64,000 bases of DNA from Paenibacillus sp. SYP-B3998 (lineage in GTDB: Bacteria > Bacillota > Bacilli > Paenibacillales > NBRC-103111). The position numbers and the translations under genes are program-made. This document shows positions 35,890 through 45,067 of the stretch, one piece after another. The first letter of the stretch is position 1, and every line of letters begins with the position of its first letter. The DNA lies in the NCBI RefSeq assembly GCF_010820665.1, contig NZ_JAAIKC010000006.1:1-64000 (forward strand), read 5' to 3'. Under the pieces are notes generated by a model. That model was not told where the DNA came from. It was given only the letters and a program-made list of their open reading frames with translations, and did no database searches.

Positions 35890-37503
35890 ATGCAAATGAT
35901 CATCGTAGACGATGAAGCTCACTGGGTAGACAATCTATCTATGCACAAACCGTGGCACACACTCGGCATCGAACAGGTTCATAAAGCTTATTCCGCGCAT
36001 GAAGCGCTTCAAATCCTCGAGACGCATCCTATCGATATTGTCATATCGGATATTCTTATGCCAGAAATGACTGGCATCGAGCTGATAGAACGGATTCGCA
36101 GGTATGATAAAAATATAAAATGTATTATATTATCCGGTCACTCTGACTTTGAGTTTACGAAAGAGGCCGTCCGTAACCAAGCGGTGGACTACTTGCTTAA
36201 ACCGCCAACCGACAACGAATTGTTTGGCGCAGTCAAGTCTGCCATTGACCAATTGAATAGTGAATGGGAAAGTATTAGCTCCTATGAACGCACCCAATAC
36301 ACACTTCGGGAAAACCTGCCGCTTCTTCGCGGCCAATTACTTCTAGATGCCTTGCGGGGTCATCGCATGCCCGCCGATGAATGGAGCAGGAAACTGGAGA
36401 ATTACGGATTACCGTTCCGATATGGGGACTGTGCCCTACTGCTCGTCCGAATGGAGGAAGAATTCGGGCAATATACAAACAATGGGCAGCAGCTGATGGA
36501 ATACGCAATCATTAATATGGCTGAGGAAATCATCGGAGAATATACAGAGGTGTGGGGTGTTAAAGAGGAGCATGGGTATCTTGCGTTTCTGCTTCAGTTA
36601 AAGGGAGATCGTCCTACTGACGCTGGAAAAGAAACGATTTTAGAAAAGCTTGCTATGCAGCTTCAGTATAAAGTGAAACAGTTTTTGAAAGGATCATTAT
36701 CCATCGTCATCACGGAATGGTTCCGCTTTCCAGAGCAGCTGCCGGACCGCTACAGGCGAGCTTCGGCCTATTTCCGGCAAATTGTAGGGGACGAGCGGGA
36801 ATTTGTCATTCGGGTCGGCGAATTAGAGCAGAACATTTCGCAGGAAACTTCGGACACTCTCCATCTTCCTCCCACTTTGATTACCCTGTTAGAAGCCGGC
36901 CGTTGGGATGCGGCAGAAGATAGACTGTCCACTGTGTTCGCAGAGCTGGACGAAAGATGGTCAGAATCCTGGGAGCATTGCATGGAGGCTGGATGCGTAA
37001 TTGCTTCATCTTTCACTCATCTCGCCCATCGAAACGGCTACTCGCTGTCCAAATTACTTGGTTCGGAGATTGACTCCTTGCAAAGCGGAGAGGCTTTCAC
37101 CTCCATCAGTAAGCTTAGAAAATGGTCTCTTGGCGTACTTGTCAAGCTGAAAGAGGGAACATCGAATGAAATCAAACACACACGCTCTGCGTATGTGAAA
37201 AAAGTCCAGGATTTTGCTGAGAAAAACCTGCATCTCGATGTTTCGCTGCGTACGCTGGCAGACCATGTAAATTTGCATCCGACGCATTTATCCAAAATTT
37301 ATAAGATTGAAACCGGTGAAGGGATAAGCGATTACATGTCCTCTCTCCGAATGGAGCGTGCTTGCCATTGGCTTAGGACAACCGACAAAAAAGTATACCA
37401 AATTAGCCTGGAAGTCGGTTATTTGGATCCAGCTTACTTTATCAAAGTTTTTAAACGTCAGTTCGGTGTAACCCCGCAGGAATTCAGAGATAGCAATGAA
37501 TAG
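35890..37503 (+). CDS. Response regulator with AraC-type output, YesN family
   Basis: A 537-residue protein: receiver domain at 1-120 with phosphoacceptor Asp54 (VISDILMPEM) and Lys near 103 (LLKPP), a middle region without recognised domain (about 140-400), and a C-terminal AraC double HTH (about 430-537; LHPTHLSKIYKIETGEGISDY and EVGYLDPAYFIKVFKRQFG). It should activate the adjacent transporter genes on phosphorylation by the kinase directly upstream. Confidence 0.95.
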   Translation: MQMIIVDDEAHWVDNLSMHKPWHTLGIEQVHKAYSAHEALQILETHPIDIVISDILMPEMTGIELIERIRRYDKNIKCIILSGHSDFEFTKEAVRNQAVDYLLKPPTDNELFGAVKSAIDQLNSEWESISSYERTQYTLRENLPLLRGQLLLDALRGHRMPADEWSRKLENYGLPFRYGDCALLLVRMEEEFGQYTNNGQQLMEYAIINMAEEIIGEYTEVWGVKEEHGYLAFLLQLKGDRPTDAGKETILEKLAMQLQYKVKQFLKGSLSIVITEWFRFPEQLPDRYRRASAYFRQIVGDEREFVIRVGELEQNISQETSDTLHLPPTLITLLEAGRWDAAEDRLSTVFAELDERWSESWEHCMEAGCVIASSFTHLAHRNGYSLSKLLGSEIDSLQSGEAFTSISKLRKWSLGVLVKLKEGTSNEIKHTRSAYVKKVQDFAEKNLHLDVSLRTLADHVNLHPTHLSKIYKIETGEGISDYMSSLRMERACHWLRTTDKKVYQISLEVGYLDPAYFIKVFKRQFGVTPQEFRDSNE

Positions 37504-37608
37504 CCTAACAGAGTACTATGAAAACTAATAAAATCATATAGATGCCATCCCTCACAAGTTGGTAAAGTAACACATGTAATGATCTTACATCGTAGGGGGA
37601 AATCAGAA

Positions 37609-39288
37609 ATGGTTAAATTCAAAAAATCATGGCTGCTGCTCATGGTTTCGGCACTCATCGTGATCACGGCCTGTGGAAAATCCGGTGATACCGGAAAACC
37701 AGACAGCGCTGGTTCGAATGCTGCCACTGCATCCGATGCCGGATTCACCAACGGCAAATACGATCCGCCAATTGAGATTAGCACCGTCATTATGTTCAAC
37801 ACGCCGAAGAAGTACGGCAAAGGTGACACTAGAGAGAACAATGTACATGACCGTTGGATGCTGGAGCAGTTCGGGATCAAGCACAAAGATACTTGGTACC
37901 CTGCCGGCGGGGATCAATATAAGCAGAAACTTCAGCTTGCTATTGCTTCCGGCGAGAAGCTGCCTGATTTCGTATACGTACCAACCGACCCTGTTCTGAC
38001 CAACCAACTGATCGATTCCGGACAGTTTGTTGCCATCGACCAGTTGTTCGATAAGTACGCCAACAAGGCTTGGAAAGACCATACGGTCAAAAATCCAGAA
38101 CTGTGGTACCCTTTCACGAGGGACGGCAAAAAATACAACCTGCCAATTCTTGAATATACCGACAATGATGATACGTTGTTATGGCTGCGGGAAGATTGGA
38201 TGGAAAAGCTGCATCTTACGACTCCCAAAACGATCGCTGAGTTAGAGAACGTGATGGATAAATTCAAGAACGAGAACCCGGACGGGCTTTCTCCGAAGGA
38301 TGTCTATCCGCTCGCAATTACCTTGAAAAGTAATACCAATACATGGTTGGGTGGTCTCGACTGGCTGTTCGGAGCATACGGAACCGTTCAGGAGCAATGG
38401 AACAAGGACGCCAATGGCAATCTAGAATACGGTTCCTTGAATCCTGGAGCTAAGCAAGCGCTTGCCAAGCTGCAAGAATGGATGAACAAAGGCTACATTC
38501 ATCCGGATTCGGCTCTGTGGGACGAGAACAAAACAGCTGAATTCTGGACAAAAGGGAATGCAGGCGTTCTACCTGGAGCGAACTGGATACCCGACTGGCC
38601 GGCTCCTGATTTGTTGAAAAACGTCAAAGGATCCAAATATAAAGCCTATCCGATTCCCGCAGGTCCTGATGGACTGATGGGCACGAAATGGCAAAATTCA
38701 GGCGTAAACAGCAGCTTCATGATTAATAAAGATGCCAAGCATCCAGAAGCGATTTTCCTGTATTACAACTATCTGCTAGACAACTTGGCCAACCCGCCAA
38801 GCGGCAGCAAATTCGAACACGGCTTTGCCCAAGGGTACGACTGGGATGTTGTGGACGGCAAACCGACGAGCAACAAAGACAAAATCAAGGATTTCAGCAA
38901 TGACTTCACATTCCTTACTGGTCCGGCCCGAATTCCGGATCTTTATATGAAGTCGCTAGTTAAGCTTGCAGACGGCAAAACACCGGAAACTCCTTATGAG
39001 AAACAGTTAGCGGATTTCCGCAAACCTGAAAACTGGTATGCTGCGAAAGTCGTTATGTCGCAAATGGACATTCGCAAGCAAAACTATTTCACTGGTGCTG
39101 CGACGCCTACTATGATTTCCAAATGGAATCTGCTGCGTCAGTCTGAAATGGAAACCTTCAACAAAATTATTTATGGCAAATTGCCAGTTACTGCGTTTGA
39201 CGAATTCGCTTCCAATTGGAAAGTTAACGGCGGGGATCAGATTACGAAGGAAGTCAACGATTGGTTCAAAGCTGTAACTAAAAAATAG
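37609..39288 (+). CDS. Lipoprotein solute-binding protein (LplA-like)
   Basis: A 559-residue extracellular solute-binding protein with a lipoprotein signal peptide: VSALIVITACGKSG, Cys at about residue 22. The mature part fits CUT1 family 1 binding proteins of the LplA type (DNDDTLLWLREDWMEKL, GANWIPDWPAPD). It follows the response regulator and is the binding partner of the two divergent permeases. AGGGGGA precedes the ATG; an upstream in-frame start at 37579 is less well placed. A large terminator follows. Confidence 0.9.
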   Translation: MVKFKKSWLLLMVSALIVITACGKSGDTGKPDSAGSNAATASDAGFTNGKYDPPIEISTVIMFNTPKKYGKGDTRENNVHDRWMLEQFGIKHKDTWYPAGGDQYKQKLQLAIASGEKLPDFVYVPTDPVLTNQLIDSGQFVAIDQLFDKYANKAWKDHTVKNPELWYPFTRDGKKYNLPILEYTDNDDTLLWLREDWMEKLHLTTPKTIAELENVMDKFKNENPDGLSPKDVYPLAITLKSNTNTWLGGLDWLFGAYGTVQEQWNKDANGNLEYGSLNPGAKQALAKLQEWMNKGYIHPDSALWDENKTAEFWTKGNAGVLPGANWIPDWPAPDLLKNVKGSKYKAYPIPAGPDGLMGTKWQNSGVNSSFMINKDAKHPEAIFLYYNYLLDNLANPPSGSKFEHGFAQGYDWDVVDGKPTSNKDKIKDFSNDFTFLTGPARIPDLYMKSLVKLADGKTPETPYEKQLADFRKPENWYAAKVVMSQMDIRKQNYFTGAATPTMISKWNLLRQSEMETFNKIIYGKLPVTAFDEFASNWKVNGGDQITKEVNDWFKAVTKK

Positions 39289-39298
39289 AAGTGTAAGA

Positions 39299-39377
39299 AG
39301 AGAAGTCCTTGCTGTTCCTCTGACTCTTCGCAGATTAAGCTGCGAAGAGTCGGGTTCAGCTAGGACTTCTCTGTTTT
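39299..39377 (+). terminator. Strong composite terminator after the binding-protein gene
   Basis: An inner perfect GACTCTTCGCAG/CTGCGAAGAGTC stem sits within outer arms AGAAGTCC/GGACTTCT, followed by a T tract. Confidence 0.9.
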
Positions 39378-39417
39378 TATTACATCTAGCTAGACTCCCT
39401 CATTTTCCCTATTTTCC

Positions 39418-39912
39418 TTATTTCCCTTCTTTCATTCGTTCAATAGCAGCAATGATATCTTTTCTAGATGTCACCTCTAAAACCGAAACCTGCGGAACGG
39501 ACGGAACATCAAATAGCGTATGCGAATGAAAAAAATCAAAGATTAACGTTCCAATCTCATTTTGCTGTTGATCTTCAATAACAAACCAAAACACTCTCGA
39601 TCGATGATCCTCTGGCCCCCATTTTTCCATAGAATTTCTGAAGTTAAACCCTTTTGCGATGATATAATCCGTTTCTTTTGCATCTCTAAGCGTGGTAAAA
39701 CCCGCCTTTTCCAGCGCCTCAAACACGGGAGGCATAAGTTTTTCAAAATAGAGGCCATATGTCGAATCCTCAAGCTCCGGAAAAACGCGAATGAACTCTT
39801 CCATATTTTCCTCAAGTGCTTTTTTCCAATTCGTTGACACATAGTTCTCGATACATCCACCAAGTTCTTTCATAGACATACTAGGGTCAAAAGATATAAC
39901 TAATTCTCCCAT
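39418..39912 (-). CDS. Hypothetical soluble protein (164 aa)
   Basis: A 164-residue acidic soluble protein with GAGGAGG upstream of the ATG. N-terminus ISFDPSMSMKELGGCIENYV, middle rich in aromatic and acidic residues. No domain recognised. It is divergent from the MerR-type gene across about 170 bp, but no functional link is visible. Confidence 0.6.
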   Translation of the reverse strand: MGELVISFDPSMSMKELGGCIENYVSTNWKKALEENMEEFIRVFPELEDSTYGLYFEKLMPPVFEALEKAGFTTLRDAKETDYIIAKGFNFRNSMEKWGPEDHRSRVFWFVIEDQQQNEIGTLIFDFFHSHTLFDVPSVPQVSVLEVTSRKDIIAAIERMKEGK

Positions 39913-40085
39913 CTAAACTGCCTCCTCTTCATATTCCAATAATTAGTTGTACGATTTCATCATACAACATAAATGCTAATTCCAAACTTGATCAATTTTC
40001 CCCTTGATTTTATTGGTTCATATTGAATAAACTTTACAAGTAAACTTTAATCTTAATTAACCGATACAGCGAGGTGAGCATTCCA

Positions 40086-40790
40086 TTGAGACCGATAGAC
40101 ATTGCGAGAAAATTAAAAATAAGCACAAGCGCCTTAAGAAACTATGAAGATCTGGGAATTGTTCCTCCTACCGAGCGATCATCGAGCGGCTATCGGATTT
40201 ATACGAAGGAACATGTAGCCTATTTTGAGTGTATTCAAGCCATGTCACCCGGTTTCGGAATGAAAGTCGCATCAGAAGTTCTTCGAAAAATACAATCCAA
40301 AGAAGTTAATGCTGCCCTTTGGATGGTAAATGAAGTACAAGCAAACCTTCATCGTGATAAAACAATAATGGAGAAGACCATTCAAATCTTAGAGACTCAG
40401 CAGCTTCCCCTCCCAGATTCGAGTCAGACTGAAACTTGGCTAACAATCGGAGAGGTTTCTGCTGAGACAGGCATCCCCTGTTCAGCCATCCGACACTGGG
40501 ACAAGATCGGGCTAATTACTTCATCGCGCGATCAACGAAACGGCTACCGACTATTTAATCGATCTCAAATACGTAAAATCCTGCTGCTGCGTACTTTCCG
40601 ATCAACCGTTTATTCACTTGATGTGGTTGAGCTAAAGAAAAACATTGCTGAAATGGATCATACCGATGTTGAGCATGCAATTCGTATCGCCAAGGATTCA
40701 TTAAATTACCTTAACAAAATAAACCAGCTGCAACTTCGAGGCGGAAAATATTTATATGATTTATGCCGATCTTTGAATTTACTAAATTAG
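40086..40790 (+). CDS. Tandem MerR-domain regulator (TioE-like)
   Basis: A 234-residue protein with two MerR HTH domains. The first (about 3-70) begins MRPIDIARKLKISTSALRNYEDLGIVPPTER; the second (about 118-185) has TIGEVSAETGIPCSAIRHWDKIGLI. Tandem MerR proteins form a small class in actinomycetes and Firmicutes. The start is a TTG at 40086 with GAGGTGA 8 nt upstream; the earlier GTG is part of that ribosome site. The target is unknown; a secreted protein gene follows 140 bp downstream. Confidence 0.8.
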   Translation: MRPIDIARKLKISTSALRNYEDLGIVPPTERSSSGYRIYTKEHVAYFECIQAMSPGFGMKVASEVLRKIQSKEVNAALWMVNEVQANLHRDKTIMEKTIQILETQQLPLPDSSQTETWLTIGEVSAETGIPCSAIRHWDKIGLITSSRDQRNGYRLFNRSQIRKILLLRTFRSTVYSLDVVELKKNIAEMDHTDVEHAIRIAKDSLNYLNKINQLQLRGGKYLYDLCRSLNLLN

Positions 40791-40930
40791 TACAAAGAGA
40801 CACACTTAACATCCATGAACCAATCATAAAATTTACATTAATTTATGATAAATAAATATTTATTTGAATTATATGGAATATATTGTTAAGTTAAATTAGT
40901 GGATATATTATATTTTAGGAGGAATAACGA

Positions 40931-41386
40931 ATGAAAAAGAAAGTAGTGGCAATCCTAGCAACCGTTGCATTAGTTTCTACACTCTCCACGACAGCTATGG
41001 CAAGAGATGCCAAACCCGAAAGTGATAGCAGCAGCAGCCCCAACGTTTTTTATGGAGTAGGCGATTATTTCACAGCTACATTTGATAGTTTTAATGACCT
41101 CGATTATTACTCATGGTATAACGATGGACCTGCTAGAACTGTTTTCTTATATTTTTGGCAACCTAATTACACGACTTTAGATTATGGCATTAATTCTGTA
41201 GGTATTTCTGGAAGTACCCCTGGCGCTTCCCAACGCTTATGGAAAGCTAATGGACGGGAAAATTGGCAAGTATACGTTCCGGCAGGATCAACGTTGACCG
41301 TTGATACAAGAAGCTTTACTTATTCTGGAACAAACCCTAATGTTAAATACGAACTTCTACTAAACTCTGGCTACACGCCACAATAA
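40931..41386 (+). CDS. Small secreted protein with PPC-like beta-sandwich
   Basis: A 151-residue protein with signal peptide MKKKVVAILATVALVSTLSTTAMA. The mature part is Tyr/Asp-rich and begins with DYFTATFDSFNDLDYYSWYN, similar to bacterial pre-peptidase C-terminal domains. Function not recognised. AGGAGG precedes the ATG. The upstream 100 bp is very A/T-rich. Confidence 0.65.
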   Translation: MKKKVVAILATVALVSTLSTTAMARDAKPESDSSSSPNVFYGVGDYFTATFDSFNDLDYYSWYNDGPARTVFLYFWQPNYTTLDYGINSVGISGSTPGASQRLWKANGRENWQVYVPAGSTLTVDTRSFTYSGTNPNVKYELLLNSGYTPQ

Positions 41387-41420
41387 GCAAAATAATTGAA
41401 CAACAGAACCAACGGATAAG

Positions 41421-41450
41421 AGCCCAAGGAAATTCCTTCGGGCCTTTATT
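41421..41450 (+). terminator. Terminator between secreted protein and bioB
   Basis: GCCCAAGGA/TCCTTCGGGC hairpin then T-rich sequence. It may also serve the convergent bioB. Confidence 0.7.
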
Positions 41451-41469
41451 TATATCCAAACCCCCTGCT

Positions 41470-42468
41470 CTACAGTGCAAAGCTTTCAATCTCAAAACCC
41501 AAATCTTCGATAATGTGATGATCCGCAGTAACATCTTGTCCTTCTGTCGTTAAGTAGTCTCCTACAAAGAGCGAATTGGCAGCATAGAGTGATAAGGGTT
41601 GGAGTGAACGAAGATTTAATTCTCGCCCTCCTGCAACGCGAATTTCTTTGGATGGACAGATGAACCGAAACAAAGCCAGTACTTTCAATGCTTTCAGCGC
41701 TGGCGTTCGTCCTGCATATTCCAATGGCGTGCCAGGAATCGCATTTAGAAAATTAATCGGAATGGAATCGGCATCTAGTTCCCGCAGTGCGTAAGCCATC
41801 TCAACGATCTCCTGATGCGACTCCCCCATTCCAATGATAACGCCTGAGCAAGGAGACATCCCGTGTGATTTCACCTTCTCTACTGTTTCTATACGCTGTT
41901 CATAGGTATGTGTGGTTGTTATGGAAGGATAATTTGATTTGTTTGTATTTAAATTGTGGTTATAACGGTGCACGCCTGCATCTGCGAGACGCTTGGCTTG
42001 ATCATCTTTCAATAGTCCAAGACATGCACATATTTTGAGCGGCAGCGTCTCGCGGATTTCTTGTACCGCTTCAACTACTTGACTCAACTCCTTGTCCGTA
42101 GGACCTCTTCCCGCTGCTACAATACAATAGGTCCCGGCTTTACGCGCTACCGCCTCTCGGGCACCGGCTATCAAGGTGATCTTCTCCAACAAGGTGTATT
42201 TGTTAATTGGCGCCGTAGAAACAATAGATTGCGAGCAATACCCACAGTCTTCTGGGCAAAGACCGCTTTTAGCGTTAATAATCATATTCAATTTCACTTT
42301 TTTACCAAAAAAATGCTTGCGAACCGTAAACGACGCATGCATAATAGCTAACACTTCATCATCGTCTGCCTCTAATACAGCCAAGCCTTCCTCCAACGTC
42401 AGCTTATCACCTTTTAATGCTTTTTGAGCATACAGTGCCCACTCTCTTTGAACTTCACAGGTATCCAT
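41470..42468 (-). CDS. bioB: Biotin synthase
   Basis: A 332-residue radical SAM enzyme. The 4Fe-4S motif is CPEDCGYCSQS with Cys71, Cys75 and Cys78; GRGPT, CACLGLL (cysteine for the second cluster) and the HNLNTNKSNYP motif follow in the usual order. It inserts sulfur into dethiobiotin. It stands alone, without bioA, bioD or bioF nearby. A BirA operator lies 64 bp upstream of the start (42532-42569). Confidence 0.97.
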   Translation of the reverse strand: MDTCEVQREWALYAQKALKGDKLTLEEGLAVLEADDDEVLAIMHASFTVRKHFFGKKVKLNMIINAKSGLCPEDCGYCSQSIVSTAPINKYTLLEKITLIAGAREAVARKAGTYCIVAAGRGPTDKELSQVVEAVQEIRETLPLKICACLGLLKDDQAKRLADAGVHRYNHNLNTNKSNYPSITTTHTYEQRIETVEKVKSHGMSPCSGVIIGMGESHQEIVEMAYALRELDADSIPINFLNAIPGTPLEYAGRTPALKALKVLALFRFICPSKEIRVAGGRELNLRSLQPLSLYAANSLFVGDYLTTEGQDVTADHHIIEDLGFEIESFAL

Positions 42469-42531
42469 ACCAATTGTCTCCCTCTTGTTTTTTATTAATA
42501 ATCGTTAACCAAATATCCTACTTCCGTTTTT

Positions 42532-42569
42532 AATTGTCAACCAAATTTAACATAATTAAGTTTACAATT
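42532..42569 (-). promoter_or_regulatory. BirA (biotin repressor) operator
   Basis: Minus strand: TTGTAAACT, a 15-nt spacer, then GGTTGACAA. This fits the Firmicute BirA site TTGTAAACC-N14-16-GGTTTACAA with one mismatch in each half. It lies between the bioB start and the region containing its promoter. Confidence 0.8.
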
Positions 42570-42647
42570 AACTGATGAATAATAGCAAATCATGCCTCTT
42601 TCCCGGTATGAATCATCTCATTTTCAGCCTTTTTTTAAACAAACACC

Positions 42648-42675
42648 CCTGACAGCATTGCTTCAGGGGTGTTTT
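42648..42675 (-). terminator. Terminator of the peptidase/hydrolase gene
   Basis: AACACCCCTGA/TCAGGGGTGTT stem with a 6-nt loop and Ts on the minus strand. Confidence 0.85.
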
Positions 42676-42688
42676 GGGGGGGCTGTCT

Positions 42689-43570
42689 TTATTGATCTCG
42701 CTCTGCTTTTCTCAAAAAGTCTTGAACGATTATTAGAAATGGTTTGGTTTCTTCTAAATAGCTTAGATGTGAACTATTTTCAAATACATGAAATTCAGAA
42801 TCCTGCACCAAAGATTGATAATATTGGGTGGACTCTGGCGCCGCCTCGTCGTATCGACCACAGACGAAAAGAGAGGGTTGTTTGATTTCATGCAGCTGTG
42901 AGGTGCGGTCAAATGTTTTCAAATTACCAGTCGGACTGAATTCGGAAGGTCCCCACATTGTCATATAAACTTCTTTATTCGCTTTTGCACGGCTCTCCAT
43001 TACAACAGATGGTAAGGGATCAAGTCTGCACACATGCCTTTTGTAATATTCTTTCATGGCTTCTTGATACTCGTCCGAGTCCGTCGTTTTTTGCTTCTCA
43101 TTGCGTGAAATAGTTAGTTGAACTTCCTCGGGTAAATTTGCCAAGAAATGGTCAGCATCTTTTTTCCAACGTTCGGCACTCAGGCATGGACTTGAAAAAA
43201 TAACACTTCGAACACCCGGAGGCTTCCGATCAATTAAATAGGATGCTGCAAGCATCGTCCCCCATGAATGACCCAGAATATGAACCTCTTCCAGATCAAG
43301 TGCTTGTCTTACACACATTAATTCTTCCACAAACCGTTCTGTTTGCCACAAGGAAGGATCCGTCGGTCTATCTGAATTGCCAGATCCAAGCTGATCATAG
43401 AACACGAGCGGCCGCTCATCAGCCAAAACGCTTAGAGCTGACTTCAGGGGATCGTGCGTATTTCCAGGGCCACCATGAAGCACCAATAGAGGTGTTTTAT
43501 GACCATCACCGATTCGATTGTACCAAATCCTGCCTCCTGGAACTTCAATATAACCTTCACTCTGTTTCAT
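42689..43570 (-). CDS. Proline iminopeptidase-like alpha/beta hydrolase
   Basis: A 293-residue S33-type hydrolase. Motifs: [12 protein letters not shown] (oxyanion loop HGGPG), [12 protein letters not shown], nucleophile elbow [10 protein letters not shown], late Asp in CGRYDEAAP, and His in [11 protein letters not shown]. Family members remove N-terminal proline from peptides or hydrolyse amides. The ATG at 43570 follows TGGAGG. Transcribed alone. Confidence 0.85.
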   Translation of the reverse strand: MKQSEGYIEVPGGRIWYNRIGDGHKTPLLVLHGGPGNTHDPLKSALSVLADERPLVFYDQLGSGNSDRPTDPSLWQTERFVEELMCVRQALDLEEVHILGHSWGTMLAASYLIDRKPPGVRSVIFSSPCLSAERWKKDADHFLANLPEEVQLTISRNEKQKTTDSDEYQEAMKEYYKRHVCRLDPLPSVVMESRAKANKEVYMTMWGPSEFSPTGNLKTFDRTSQLHEIKQPSLFVCGRYDEAAPESTQYYQSLVQDSEFHVFENSSHLSYLEETKPFLIIVQDFLRKAERDQ

Positions 43571-43734
43571 GCACTTTGCCTCCACTTCTTCTATTTCACT
43601 AGTTGTATAACTTTATTTCTATGATATCTCGATATCATACTAAAACGTCGGTGTCGAAACAACAGGGTTGAAAATGATATAATTCATAGGCGTGTTACGG
43701 CTCACAGGCTCTGGGAAGAAAGGTAGTGTCTAAC

Positions 43735-44711
43735 ATGGTTCCTTTATTAACTTACAATCACTCAAACCTTTACTGGAAACAATATCAAAAGTTTTTTCCA
43801 TTAGAGATTCGGATAAATGAAAAAAATCTACCTTCTGAGGAGTGGTGGGCATGGAAAAACATCCAAGTTCATCTGGATCGCATGCCCGTTCCAGATTCAA
43901 AAATAAAAATTTTGTTCATTCATGGTGCTGGTGGCAATGGTAGATTATTGGCGCCCTACGCAAGGATGCTTCAAAACCACGGTTACGAAGTAGTTTCACC
44001 TGATCTTCCCCCTTACGGGTTGAGCTATACGAAGTCTATAAAATCTTTGGACTATCAACTTTGGATTGACTTACTTACCGATTTGATTGACAAGGAGACT
44101 AAGCAGGATGGCAAACCTATTGTACTATTAGGCAGCAGTATTGGAGGGATGCTAGGATATCACACAAGCATTCAGAGCAACCAAGTAAGAGGGTTAATAG
44201 CTACGACATTTGTCGATACGAGCGATCCGAAAGTCCGGGATCAATTGGCTCCTAATAGACTCGTCAGTAGGCTAGGAAAGCTGTCAATGGATTTGCTCCC
44301 TTATTTGCTTGATCCTATTCTGATTTCAATTAAGTATGTATCACGCATGCATTTGATAACAAACAATGTTGAGTTAACTAAACTGATTATCAACGATGCG
44401 CATGCGGCCGGCGCGAAAATCCCGTTACGTTTATTAAAAACATTTCTAAATATGAAACCTAAGATTGCACCAAATGATTTTGATTATTGTCCTGTTTTGC
44501 TCGTTCATCCTGAAATTGATCCCATGACGCCGTTTTGCTTTAGCAAATTTTTTTTTGATAGACTAAAGGCTAAAAAAGATTGTGTCATTTTAGAGGGAGC
44601 TGGCCATTTTCCAATTGAACAGCCCGGTTAGGGCAACTGGAAACCGCAGTTTTATCGTTTTTAAAAGTGATAGAGAATGAAGATATAGACCAGAGTAAAG
44701 AGAATATTTGA
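43735..44711 (+). pseudogene. Alpha/beta hydrolase, frameshifted near its C-terminus
   Basis: From the ATG at 43735 the frame encodes a hydrolase (LFIHGAGGNGRLL oxyanion region, nucleophile elbow LLGSSIGGMLG, Asp in HPEIDPMTP, His in GAGHFPIE) and ends at 44631 after EQPG (298 aa). One base later the frame continues as LGQLETAVLSFLKVIENED to a stop at 44711. A single-base loss in the GGTTAGG region explains this. All catalytic residues precede the shift, so a product 27 residues short might still work. Confidence 0.75.
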
Positions 44712-45067
44712 CTGATTTTTTAAAATCATCATTACTTCAAACACAAAAAGGAGCTGCCTATAAGCAAGCTCCTTATACATCTTACATGAATTAACCATAA
44801 AAGCTAGAAAAATGCGTATAGCCCCTCTTCGAAATAGGTATACTCCCTCTTACCTAATGCTTGTTCCACATTTTCATTCAAATAGCCCTCCGGAAATAGT
44901 CACCATCTTCTCGTAAATAACTGGAATTATTATACAAGCGACTCTATTTAGTAAGCAAGACATTTCTTAAAGAAGGTTGCACTTAACTTTTACAAAAGAA
45001 ATAGGAGCTAGCATAAAGCTAGCCCCTCATTTTCGTCTTCCATTTCACGCTACTATTACTTGAGCTG
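44712..45067. other. Intergenic region with hairpins
   Basis: About 355 bases without a supported gene. AAGGAGCTGC/GCAAGCTCCTT at about 44748-44775 and AGGAGCTAGC/GCTAGCCCCT at about 45003-45027 can form stems: the second is the likely terminator of the chemoreceptor gene. The first may end the hydrolase transcript. Confidence 0.5.

Noticed and set aside
43735-44631. Calling the hydrolase as a fully intact 298-residue protein
   Set aside because: The next frame continues with a natural hydrolase C-terminus, which shows the stop at 44631 results from a single-base shift.
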